Translations under genes and position numbers: made by a program
Assembly (NCBI GenBank): GCA_947071285.1
Contig: CAMTFK010000192.1
Coordinates: 1 to 8,603 of the forward strand
Origin: an uncultured Bacteroides sp.
Lineage (GTDB): Bacteria; Bacteroidota; Bacteroidia; Bacteroidales; Bacteroidaceae
DNA length: 8,603 nucleotides
Direction of reading: 5' to 3'
Part shown: positions 1 to 6,447 of the stretch, piece after piece
Position numbering within the stretch: position 1 is the first letter of the stretch
How the letters are laid out: every line of letters starts with the position of its first letter
The notes under the pieces: generated by a model
What the model was told of the DNA's origin: nothing
The model's database searches: none
Seen by the model: the letters and a program-made list of their open reading frames with translations, nothing else

Positions 1-25
1 GCCTTTCGGAACATAGCGCAGCCAC

Positions 26-53
26 TTGTAGCTTGTAGCCTGTAGCTCGTAAC
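26..53. repeat. Tandem heptamer array, four units of (T/C)(T/C)GTAGC
   Basis: Four 7-base units lie head to tail: TTGTAGC, TTGTAGC, CTGTAGC and a diverged TCGTAAC. They sit in the non-coding DNA downstream of the minus-strand response regulator. The repeat is visible directly. Its function is unknown, and no gene was recognised in positions 1-117. I believe similar short GCTACAA-type arrays occur between genes in Bacteroides, but that is from memory and unchecked. Confidence 0.75.
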
Positions 54-82
54 TTCGTTCCTTTCTTTTCAGTTATGAGCTA
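43..82. repeat. 12-bp inverted repeat with 16-nt loop downstream of the response regulator
   Basis: TAGCTCGTAACT (43-54) and AGTTATGAGCTA (71-82) are complementary at 11 of 12 positions. Read as plus-strand RNA, the remaining pair is G.U, giving a continuous stem. Read as minus-strand RNA it is an A.C mismatch. The left arm overlaps the last two heptamers of the array at 26-53. The element could end the minus-strand regulator transcript, but no T-run follows in either direction, so a classical intrinsic terminator is not supported. Confidence 0.6.
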
Positions 83-117
83 AGTGATAATTGAATACTG
101 TACCTCTGGCACAACGA

Positions 118-870
118 TTAAAGCACAGAATAATTGGAAATATAACTCTTCAGCTTCTTCCGGTAAACATCCCCGATAGGGATACTTCTCTTTTCCAGAG
201 CAATCTTATTGCTTTCTATCGTACGAATACAATCTTTGCGGATAATGAACGAACGGTGCACCCGTATAAATTCATCGGGAGGTAGTTTCTCTTCCATATA
301 CTTCATGCTGCACAGACTTAGCACAGGCTTCGGCTCATCCTTACTATAAATCTTCACATAGTCGCCCAACCCCTCGATATAGCATATCCTGGACATATCC
401 AGACGGATAATCCGACTGTCGGACTTCACATAAAGCACCTTAGGCTGCTCCGTTTGCGCCTTTTCGGGAAGAAGCGTAAATGGCATTCCTGCCTCACCCT
501 TGAGGCTGAACCAGCGCGAAGCCTTGTTCACCGCTTCAAAAAAGACGAGAAAACTGATTTCAGATACCAGATAATCCAGCGCATCCAGACGGAAGCACTC
601 GGCAGCATAACGGGGAGTATCTGCAATAAATATAACACGGGTGGAGGGGGAAAGCAACCTGCTGAATTCCATTCCGTTGATTCCCTCCATTTCTTCCTGC
701 TGAATCCCCACGAAGTAAAGGCTTACCTTGTTCTCATAATATCCCTTCAACGCCTCAATGGGATTGCTGTACTCTCCACACAAAGAAAGAAAAGGCGTCT
801 TGGCAATGAACATTTCCAGTTGTTCACTCACCAGCCTGTCGGTATGCAAAATAGCACAAGTCAAATTCAT
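118..870 (-). CDS. LytTR-family response regulator with degenerate receiver domain
   Basis: A cytoplasmic DNA-binding protein of the AgrA/LytR type. Counting from the first of three consecutive ATGs (876), residues ~5-120 fit a CheY-like receiver and ~146-248 a LytTR domain, with its typical KVLYVKSDSR, IEGLGDYVKIY and FIRVHRSFIIRK blocks. The receiver is unusual. Where the phospho-acceptor Asp is expected (family pattern LDIQMP), the protein reads VGIQQE, so Gly57 replaces Asp. The Lys of the usual DYLxKP segment is Ser105 (DYLVSE), and the N-terminal acidic pair is reduced to HTD. Phosphorylation at the normal site therefore looks impossible. The ATGs are at 876, 873 and 870. The weak AAGAG upstream is spaced best for 873 or 870, and I chose 870 (250 residues). 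No histidine kinase lies beside it here. It is the last of three minus-strand genes, 111 bp after the PH-like gene. Confidence 0.85.
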   Translation of the reverse strand: MNLTCAILHTDRLVSEQLEMFIAKTPFLSLCGEYSNPIEALKGYYENKVSLYFVGIQQEEMEGINGMEFSRLLSPSTRVIFIADTPRYAAECFRLDALDYLVSEISFLVFFEAVNKASRWFSLKGEAGMPFTLLPEKAQTEQPKVLYVKSDSRIIRLDMSRICYIEGLGDYVKIYSKDEPKPVLSLCSMKYMEEKLPPDEFIRVHRSFIIRKDCIRTIESNKIALEKRSIPIGDVYRKKLKSYISNYSVL

Positions 871-981
871 CATCATTTCTCTTATTTTTGAAAATTAGAC
901 GAACGACTTTCCGGAAGACTGCAAAACCAAAGCCGGGAATTAATATTTCTTCACCGAAAAGAAGCTTCTGTTAACAAGGAC

Positions 982-1395
982 TTACACCTGCGGCTTTTCC
1001 TCACGCAAGCGTTCGGTAAGAGTTTTTATAAACATATTCTCCTTCACCGGAAGCAGCACGGCACACTTTCCCTTCGTCCCGTAGCGCACCAGCACATAGC
1101 GCATCACGGCAAAACGCCCTATCTTCATGGACGAAGCCCGCTCTACGGAAGTAATATCTTTCAGGAGAATCTCCTTCGAACGGGTGAAACGCCCGAAATA
1201 GAGGATGAGGCGCCCATCCGCCGTCAGCGTATAGGTGGTGTGAATGAGACGCTCGATAGCAATAATGAGCAGCAACATGAAGGCGATGGTCAGCACAGCA
1301 TGCTTCATCCACATTTCATGAATAATGACTGCTGTTGCTATCAGCAAAAACAAATATTGCCCTGCGGCAATGCGGGCATGGAAGATACGGTTCAT
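982..1395 (-). CDS. Small membrane protein with two TM helices and a bacterial PH-like domain
   Basis: A 137-residue protein. A short polar N-terminus is followed by two hydrophobic helices (about residues 10-28 and 33-47). The remaining ~85 residues are a beta-rich soluble part (TYTLTADGRLILYFGRF, then KEILLKDITSVERA) that fits the bacterial PH-domain fold of the YdbT/bPH families. The basic ERLIHTT after helix 2 suggests that the domain faces the cytoplasm. Its function is unknown; bacterial PH-like domains are usually linked to envelope or stress roles. It lies 50 bp downstream of the small HTH gene and upstream of the LytTR regulator, all on the minus strand, so co-transcription is possible. 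A partial -7 match (minus-strand TATCTTAG, 1413-1420) could give it its own promoter. Family assignment is from sequence pattern only. Confidence 0.7.
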   Translation of the reverse strand: MNRIFHARIAAGQYLFLLIATAVIIHEMWMKHAVLTIAFMLLLIIAIERLIHTTYTLTADGRLILYFGRFTRSKEILLKDITSVERASSMKIGRFAVMRYVLVRYGTKGKCAVLLPVKENMFIKTLTERLREEKPQV

Positions 1396-1445
1396 TGAGT
1401 CTGATTTTGCTGCTAAGATAGGTGTTTTTTATGGAATGAAGGGAA

Positions 1446-1805
1446 TTATCTTTCCAATATTTCCCGCAACTTATCTGCCAGCAGCTTCTCTTCCTCCAGT
1501 CTCATCTTCCAGCACACCGCCTTGCGAAACATGTATATCTGCTCCGCCGACAAACAAAACAGTTGCTCAATCTCATCCGCCGACTGCCCGATGGCAATCA
1601 GCATACAAAGTAGTTCTTCATCTTTCGTAATACCGGGAACGTGCTTCTGAACCTCTTTTACGAAAAACGGATAATGAAAAATAAATATCTCACGGAAAAC
1701 GGCCCCACGCGCTCCGCACAGCATATCTTTCGAAGCATAGGGCGACTCATCGGAAATCATTTCTATCAAAGCCCTGCTAATCTCTTTCATGCATAATCGT
1801 GCCAT
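1446..1805 (-). CDS. Small LuxR-like HTH protein related to the C-terminus of the adjacent TPR regulator
   Basis: A 119-residue, probably cytoplasmic protein with no membrane segment. Residues 37-118 align without gaps to residues 558-639 of the plus-strand TPR regulator at 2021-3940, with about 26 of 82 identical by eye. The shared core is P-x-I/L-T-x-x-EELL-x-MLI-x(3)-QS-x-DEI, then the recognition-helix region, then a shared K-x-x-L. Residues 59-101 would form the LuxR-type HTH; the second half (LSAEQIYMFRKAVCWK) lacks the usual basic, polar face and carries Cys84, Cys98 and Trp99. The first ~36 residues have no counterpart in the TPR protein. A second Met at residue 6 (MKEIS) is an alternative start. 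The gene is divergent from the TPR gene and first of three minus-strand genes. It may bind DNA itself or act as a partner or antagonist of the TPR regulator; both are inferences. Confidence 0.75.
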   Translation of the reverse strand: MARLCMKEISRALIEMISDESPYASKDMLCGARGAVFREIFIFHYPFFVKEVQKHVPGITKDEELLCMLIAIGQSADEIEQLFCLSAEQIYMFRKAVCWKMRLEEEKLLADKLREILER

Positions 1806-1839
1806 CTATTCTACTTTAATTGGTTAGTTGTCTATTTAT

Positions 1840-1908
1840 TGTACAAAGCTGCAAAAACTATAAGAATAAACCGTGAATTGCCAATATACAATCTAATGTA
1901 CAAAGTTG
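1840..1908. repeat. Two copies of TGTACAAAGyTG in the divergent intergenic region
   Basis: TGTACAAAGCTG (1840-1851) and TGTACAAAGTTG (1897-1908) match at 11 of 12 bases and are 57 bp apart in the same orientation, between the divergent HTH and TPR genes. Each contains the palindrome TGTACA. On the minus strand each contains a near -7 sequence (CAGCTTTG, CAACTTTG). They could be two operator half-sites or two alternative promoters for the HTH gene. The repeat itself is seen; the role is inferred. Confidence 0.45.
1844..1851 (-). promoter_or_regulatory. Possible -7 element for the small HTH gene
   Basis: The minus strand reads CAGCTTTG, one mismatch from the Bacteroides -7 consensus TAnnTTTG, about 39 bases upstream of the start at 1805. 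No convincing -33 TTTG is present. The site lies inside one copy of the TGTACAAAGyTG direct repeat, so it may instead be part of an operator. Confidence 0.3.
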
Positions 1909-1983
1909 TATCTTCCTCATTATCAATCTCAACAAAATACAAAAAATAGAGGAATTGCCTTTTTATATTTAAAAATGGAATTG

Positions 1984-1991
1984 TATCTTTG
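1984..1991 (+). promoter_or_regulatory. Bacteroides-type -7 element for the TPR regulator
   Basis: TATCTTTG fits TAnnTTTG exactly and lies 29 bases upstream of the ATG at 2021, which predicts a leader of about 20 bases. The -33 position has only a T-run (1960-1964), not TTTG, so the promoter may be weak or need an activator. Confidence 0.6.
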
Positions 1992-2020
1992 CCTGACAAA
2001 CAAAACAAAACTCTCATACC

Positions 2021-3940
2021 ATGAAGATAAAAATACTCCTGGCATTCCTCATAGTATCCGCCGGCTCCTGCACTACAAACCCGCATTCTGCGGACAACCG
2101 TAACACACAACAATGGCAACAAGCCATCCTGCAACTAAATACATTATCAAAAGCAAGGAAACATCAGGAAGTCATCGACGAAGCCAAACAAAAGATGTCT
2201 CAACTGCTAACTACTGCAAACAACACGGAGCACAAGGACACACTGGCCAAATACGCCCGTCAGATAATCAATTATTCTTATTTCAGCTACTTGGGAAGCA
2301 AACAATTCCGTCCCGGTATGGAGTATCTGGACAGCATCAGCAGCATCCCCTTCCTGCAACAATATTGCAAGCACGAACTGCTATCTACCCGGGCAGGCCT
2401 GCACCAGATGGAGGGAGACAACCAAACGGCCATCCAACTGGCAGATGAATACTTGCAACTGCCCGAATATGATGACGCCGACCGTTATATTCCGCAATCC
2501 GAGATAGTCAGTGGCGTTTATATCTATTCCGGAAACGATGTTCCCCAAGCCATTCGGCTGCTGGAACGGGCTATGGAATATTACCATCAGGGAGGAAAAT
2601 TCCACAACATGCTCCGCATCATATCCCGCCTCGGCATCTACTACCGCCTTGTGGGAAATTACGAAAAAGCTGTAGCTACCAATCAGGAAGCCATCAACAG
2701 CTATACCGACAGCATAGCTCCACCCAACATCGTGATAGCCTACGGCGAGCAGGCCAACCTCTACGGCGAACTGGGCATGTACGACCGTGCCTTGGAACTA
2801 AACACAAAGGCACAGCACTATTCACTCCTGAAAGACAGCTTCGGGCTGGGCGACTTATATCGCTATCGGGCAGATATATTCCGCAGAATCCGGGAAAAGG
2901 ATTCCACCTTCTATTATCTGGAGCAAGCCGGGAAAGTTTCAGCCCTACAGGAAAGTTTTAAAGGAGTGTTCGTCAACAAAGTACTCACAGTAGATGCTTA
3001 CCTGGACTATCCTGATTCTGTGCAGAAAGCATTGCAACTTGCATTAAGCATCTGTCCGGACAGCATCCGCATGCCTCAATGGGCCAAGTATGAACTGAAC
3101 CTCCACTTAGGCCGCGCCCTGCTGGAAACAGGAAAAGCGGCACAGGGAATCCCTCTCATAGAAAATGCCGTACGGGGATTTGCCCAAATGGACATGACCG
3201 GAAAGGAACGTGACGCCAACCGGATACTGATGGATTACTATCGGAGTGCGGGAATGGATGACGCATTCCTCCGTTGTTACGACCGCCATCACGCCGTTGC
3301 CGACTCCCTGCAAATGGATGAAAAGATGCGTGCCGTTGCTGCCGCCAATATCCGGTTTGATGCCGAACGCAAAGAGAAGGAGAACAAGCTGCTTTCCGCA
3401 CAAGTGGAGTTGCAACAACGCCGGTTATTCTTCAATATATGCATCTCCATCGCACTATTACTGTTACTTATCATTTCCATTGCCTACTTCATCACCCGAA
3501 AAAAGGCAAACCGCCTGTTATTGGAAAAGCGTAGACAAGAAATACAGAAACTAATTGTCCGCCAGCAGGAACTGAACAGGCACAACGAGGAACTATCCCA
3601 ACAGATAGAACAGATTATGGCAACCAACAATCTGAATACCATCAGCCAACTCACCGGGCAAAGCCTGCTCAGCAAAGAAGATGAAAACAACTTCAGAAAG
3701 TCATTTGCCGCCATATATCCGCTCTATCTGCCCAAGCTGCGGGAAAAGTATCCGCAACTGACGCGCAGCGAAGAACTACTTGCCATGCTCATCTGCATGA
3801 ACCAGAGTACGGACGAGATAGCTCTGATTATGGGCATCAACCGGAACAGTGTCAATATGCTCCGTTCGCGTATGCGAAAGAAAATAAACCTGACAAAAGA
3901 AGAGTCGCTGGACGAGGTTATAAAGCAATACTTATCATAA
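2021..3940 (+). CDS. Membrane-anchored TPR regulator with LuxR-like HTH output
   Basis: A 639-residue one-component regulator of a type common in Bacteroidetes. The N-terminus MKIKILLAFLIVSAGSC is a signal peptide ending in a weak lipobox (AGSC, Cys17), so it may be lipidated. Residues ~60-420 are helical TPR-type repeats, clearest around 170-330 (NYEKAVATNQEAI; MYDRALELNTKA). A coiled coil (~445-468) leads into one TM helix (~470-491, LFFNICISIALLLLLIISIA), closed by RKK, and a second coiled coil (~495-545). Residues ~580-639 are the LuxR-like HTH (TRSEELLAMLI, QSTDEIALIMGINRNSVNMLRSRMRKK). The topology fits a periplasmic TPR sensor with a cytoplasmic DNA-binding end. The ATG at 2021 sits behind a -7 element and begins the signal peptide. 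Its ligand and targets are unknown. It is divergent from the small HTH gene that resembles its own C-terminus. If Cys17 is not lipidated, the first helix could be a plain signal or anchor. Confidence 0.85.
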   Translation: MKIKILLAFLIVSAGSCTTNPHSADNRNTQQWQQAILQLNTLSKARKHQEVIDEAKQKMSQLLTTANNTEHKDTLAKYARQIINYSYFSYLGSKQFRPGMEYLDSISSIPFLQQYCKHELLSTRAGLHQMEGDNQTAIQLADEYLQLPEYDDADRYIPQSEIVSGVYIYSGNDVPQAIRLLERAMEYYHQGGKFHNMLRIISRLGIYYRLVGNYEKAVATNQEAINSYTDSIAPPNIVIAYGEQANLYGELGMYDRALELNTKAQHYSLLKDSFGLGDLYRYRADIFRRIREKDSTFYYLEQAGKVSALQESFKGVFVNKVLTVDAYLDYPDSVQKALQLALSICPDSIRMPQWAKYELNLHLGRALLETGKAAQGIPLIENAVRGFAQMDMTGKERDANRILMDYYRSAGMDDAFLRCYDRHHAVADSLQMDEKMRAVAAANIRFDAERKEKENKLLSAQVELQQRRLFFNICISIALLLLLIISIAYFITRKKANRLLLEKRRQEIQKLIVRQQELNRHNEELSQQIEQIMATNNLNTISQLTGQSLLSKEDENNFRKSFAAIYPLYLPKLREKYPQLTRSEELLAMLICMNQSTDEIALIMGINRNSVNMLRSRMRKKINLTKEESLDEVIKQYLS

Positions 3941-3988
3941 AATCGTGAATTAATATACAGGAAAAGTACAAGCAACCCAGTTATTTTG

Positions 3989-3996
3989 TAGCTTTG
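3989..3996 (+). promoter_or_regulatory. Bacteroides-type -7 element for nadB
   Basis: TAGCTTTG fits TAnnTTTG exactly and lies 21 bases before the nadB ATG at 4018, implying a leader of roughly 15 bases. There is no clear TTTG at the -33 position. Together with the lack of a terminator after the TPR gene, this leaves open both independent transcription and read-through. Confidence 0.55.
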
Positions 3997-4017
3997 CAGT
4001 ACTTAAACATACGAAAT

Positions 4018-5589
4018 ATGATTAAAGAGTTCGACTTTTTAGTAATTGGTTCCGGTATAGCCGGCATGAGTTTCGCTCTGAAAGTGGCTCATAAAGGTAA
4101 GGTAGCACTCATCTGCAAGACGGAACTGGAAGAAGCCAACACCTTCTTCGCACAAGGGGGAATTGCCTCAGTAACCAATACACTGGTAGATAACTTCGAC
4201 AAGCACATTGAGGACACCATGATTGCAGGCGATTGGATAAGCGACCGCGCCGCCGTGGAGAAAGTAGTGCGCGAAGCCCCCGGACAAATCAAAGAACTGA
4301 TAGACTGGGGAGTGGACTTCGACAAGAACGACAAGGGAGACTTCGACCTGCATAAAGAAGGCGGTCACTCCGAATTCCGCATTCTGCACCACAAAGACAA
4401 TACAGGTGCCGAAATACAGGAAAGCCTCATCAGAGCCGTAAAGACGCATCCCAATATCGAAATATTCAACCGCCATTTTGCCGTAGAAATCATCACACAG
4501 CATCACATGGGGATTATTGTAACCCGCCACACCCCGGGCATCAAGTGCTACGGAGCGTATGTGCTGAATGAAGACACGGGCGAAGTGGATACTTTCCTTT
4601 CCAAAGTAACACTAATGGCTACGGGAGGTGTAGGTGCTGTTTACCGCAACACTACCAATCCGCTGGTTGCTACCGGAGATGGTATTGCCATGGTCTATCG
4701 TGCCAAGGGTTTCGTACAGGATATGGAATTCATCCAGTTCCACCCCACAGCGCTTTATCATCCGGGCGACCGCCCCTGTTTCCTGATTACGGAAGCGATG
4801 CGCGGATACGGTGCCGTATTGCGTAATATGGGTGGTGAAGAGTTTATGCAGAAGTATGACCCTCGTTTATCGCTCGCTCCGCGTGATATTGTGGCACGTG
4901 CCATCGACAGCGAAATGAAACAGCGCGGTGACGACCACGTTTATCTGGACGTTACGCATAAAGACCCGGAAGAAACCAAGAAGCACTTCCCGAATATCTA
5001 TGAGAAATGCCTCAGTCTGGGCATTGATATTACCAAAGATTATATCCCTGTGGCTCCTGCCGCCCATTACCTTTGCGGGGGTATCAAGGTGAATTTGAAC
5101 GGAGAGTCTTCTATCAATCGCTTGTATGCTGTAGGAGAATGTTCTTGCACAGGTCTTCACGGAGGCAATCGTTTAGCTTCCAACTCTTTGATTGAAGCAG
5201 TTGTCTATGCCGATGCCGCTGCAAAACATGCATTAAGCGAGCTCGACCGTTATGAATTCAACCACGAAATACCGGAATGGAATGCCGAAGGGACAGTGAC
5301 CAACGAAGAGATGGTGCTTATTACTCAGAGCATGAAAGAAGTGAACCAGATTATGGGAGCCTATGTAGGTATCGTACGAAGTGACCTTCGTCTGAAGCGT
5401 GCCTGGGTACGCCTGGATATGATATACGAGGAGACGGAAGACTTATTCAAACGCAGCAAGGCATCCAGAGCTATTTGCGAGTTGCGTAATATGGTTAATG
5501 TCGGTTATCTGATTACACGTCAGGCAATAGAACGCAAGGAAAGCCGCGGGTTGCACTATACGATTGATTATCCGCACGCAAAAAAATAG
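4018..5589 (+). CDS. nadB: L-aspartate oxidase
   Basis: A cytoplasmic FAD enzyme that oxidises L-aspartate to iminoaspartate, the first step of de novo NAD synthesis; NadA then makes quinolinate. With 523 residues it is near the usual ~530-540. The N-terminal FAD fold has GSGIAG (residues 11-16), followed by the FFAQGGIAS loop. HSEFRILHHKDNTGAEI, the GGVGAVYRNTTNP segment and EFIQFHPTALY are typical of the fumarate reductase/NadB family. Likely active-site residues include Arg289 (LAPRDIVARAID) and His350 (APAAHYLCGG), matching E. coli NadB. GLHGGNRLASNSLIEA (379 on) closes the FAD site, and the C-terminal ~100 residues are the helical domain. I chose the ATG at 4018: the only upstream extension begins with a TTG inside the -7 element. 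In anaerobes NadB may use fumarate as the acceptor (family knowledge). nadA and nadC are not in the window. Confidence 0.97.
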   Translation: MIKEFDFLVIGSGIAGMSFALKVAHKGKVALICKTELEEANTFFAQGGIASVTNTLVDNFDKHIEDTMIAGDWISDRAAVEKVVREAPGQIKELIDWGVDFDKNDKGDFDLHKEGGHSEFRILHHKDNTGAEIQESLIRAVKTHPNIEIFNRHFAVEIITQHHMGIIVTRHTPGIKCYGAYVLNEDTGEVDTFLSKVTLMATGGVGAVYRNTTNPLVATGDGIAMVYRAKGFVQDMEFIQFHPTALYHPGDRPCFLITEAMRGYGAVLRNMGGEEFMQKYDPRLSLAPRDIVARAIDSEMKQRGDDHVYLDVTHKDPEETKKHFPNIYEKCLSLGIDITKDYIPVAPAAHYLCGGIKVNLNGESSINRLYAVGECSCTGLHGGNRLASNSLIEAVVYADAAAKHALSELDRYEFNHEIPEWNAEGTVTNEEMVLITQSMKEVNQIMGAYVGIVRSDLRLKRAWVRLDMIYEETEDLFKRSKASRAICELRNMVNVGYLITRQAIERKESRGLHYTIDYPHAKK

Positions 5590-5674
5590 GATAAAGTCTT
5601 ATTGATACTTATCACCTCCCCCTGCGGAGTATAATATGTCAGCGAAGCTAGTCAAGATACTGCTGCTTAAATAC

Positions 5675-5716
5675 AGAACGCCCGGATGCTTAATTCAAAA
5701 CACCCGGGCGTTCTTT
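5675..5716 (+). terminator. Stem-loop terminator between nadB and rubrerythrin
   Basis: AGAACGCCCGG (5675-5685) pairs with CCGGGCGTTCT (5704-5714), a perfect 11-bp GC-rich stem with an 18-nt loop. On plus it is followed by a short T-rich stretch (TTCTTTAT), so it best ends nadB. On minus, the stem is followed by GTATTT, so it could also stop rubrerythrin transcripts. It lies in the gap between the two convergent genes. Confidence 0.8.
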
Positions 5717-5736
5717 ATCGTAGAAATAAGAATTTC

Positions 5737-6315
5737 TTAATAATTTTCCTTCTTTACTTCGAAGTAAGCCTGGGGATGCAAGCAAGCCGGGCAAACTTCA
5801 GGAGCTTCCTTACCTGTATAGATGAAACCGCAGTTACGGCATTGCCATACCACTTCGCCTTCTTTAGCGAATACGGTAGCATTCTCGATATTGTTTACGA
5901 AAGCCAGGTATCTTTCTTCATGACCCTTTTCGGCAATTGAAATGTTGCGGTACATAGCAGCGATTTCATAGAAACCTTCTTTTTCTGCCACGTCAGCAAA
6001 GTGAGGATAATCCAAAGACCATTCTTCGTGTTCGCCGGCAGCAGCTTCTTTCAGGTTGTCCAATGTAGTGCTGATGACACCGGCAGGATAGCTTGCAGTG
6101 ATTTCCACCATACCACCTTCCAGATACTTGAACATACGTTTAGCGTGTTCTTTTTCCTGGTCAGCCGTTTCAGTGAAGATAGCAGCGATTTGTTCATAAC
6201 CTTCTTTCTTAGCCACACTTGCAAAGTAAGTGTAACGCATTCTTGCTTGTGATTCTCCTGCAAATGAGGTCAACAGATTCTTTTCTGTTTGAGTTCCCTT
6301 AACACTTTTAGCCAT
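5737..6315 (-). CDS. rbr: Rubrerythrin (diiron/rubredoxin peroxidase)
   Basis: A cytoplasmic non-heme iron protein that reduces hydrogen peroxide to water in anaerobes, with electrons from rubredoxin or NADH-dependent partners. It has 192 residues, the normal length. Residues ~10-145 are the ferritin-like four-helix domain, with candidate diiron ligands Glu21 (FAGESQARMRY), Glu54 and His57 (DQEKEHAKR), Glu95 and Glu98, and Glu129 and His132 (AEKGHEERY). Residues 155-192 are the rubredoxin-like domain, with Cys159/Cys162 (CRNC) and Cys175/Cys178 (CPAC) binding one iron. No key residue is missing. The start is the ATG at 6315, giving the usual MAKSVKGTQTEKNLL opening. It is convergent with nadB and appears monocistronic, with its own -7 element. 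Regulation by peroxide or oxygen is expected from family knowledge, but no operator was identified. Confidence 0.97.
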   Translation of the reverse strand: MAKSVKGTQTEKNLLTSFAGESQARMRYTYFASVAKKEGYEQIAAIFTETADQEKEHAKRMFKYLEGGMVEITASYPAGVISTTLDNLKEAAAGEHEEWSLDYPHFADVAEKEGFYEIAAMYRNISIAEKGHEERYLAFVNNIENATVFAKEGEVVWQCRNCGFIYTGKEAPEVCPACLHPQAYFEVKKENY

Positions 6316-6380
6316 AATCTTTTTCTTATTTAGTTAGTAAATTACGTATCAATTGTCGTTAGTCATTCTTATTAACAACA

Positions 6381-6388
6381 CAAAAATA
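6381..6388 (-). promoter_or_regulatory. Bacteroides-type -7 element for rubrerythrin
   Basis: The minus strand reads TATTTTTG, an exact fit to TAnnTTTG, 66 bases upstream of the ATG, predicting a leader of about 55-60 bases. The -33 region (about 6408-6412) has no clear TTTG. The surroundings are strongly AT-rich. Confidence 0.5.
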
Positions 6389-6447
6389 GAGATTTTGTTT
6401 GATATTTACACGTTTTTTATTCATCGGATTTGTCTATGCAGGGATAG

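Noticed and set aside
454..891. 145-codon plus-strand ORF opposite the LytTR gene
   Set aside because: It is antisense to the well-supported receiver and LytTR coding sequence and shows no domain.
960..969. Palindrome AGAAGCTTCT upstream of the LytTR gene
   Set aside because: A short isolated palindrome with no loop, no T-run and no second copy.
3994..4017. N-terminal extension of nadB from a TTG codon
   Set aside because: The TTG lies inside the -7 element TAGCTTTG, and the ATG at 4018 starts exactly before the conserved FAD-binding strand.
5611..5619. ATCACCTCC, identical to the 3' end of 16S rRNA (anti-Shine-Dalgarno)
   Set aside because: Only nine bases in the 3' region of nadB with no surrounding rRNA sequence; most simply chance.
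5636..5740. 34-codon plus-strand ORF between nadB and rbr
   Set aside because: It runs through the terminator stem-loop and into the rbr stop, and has no recognisable protein features.
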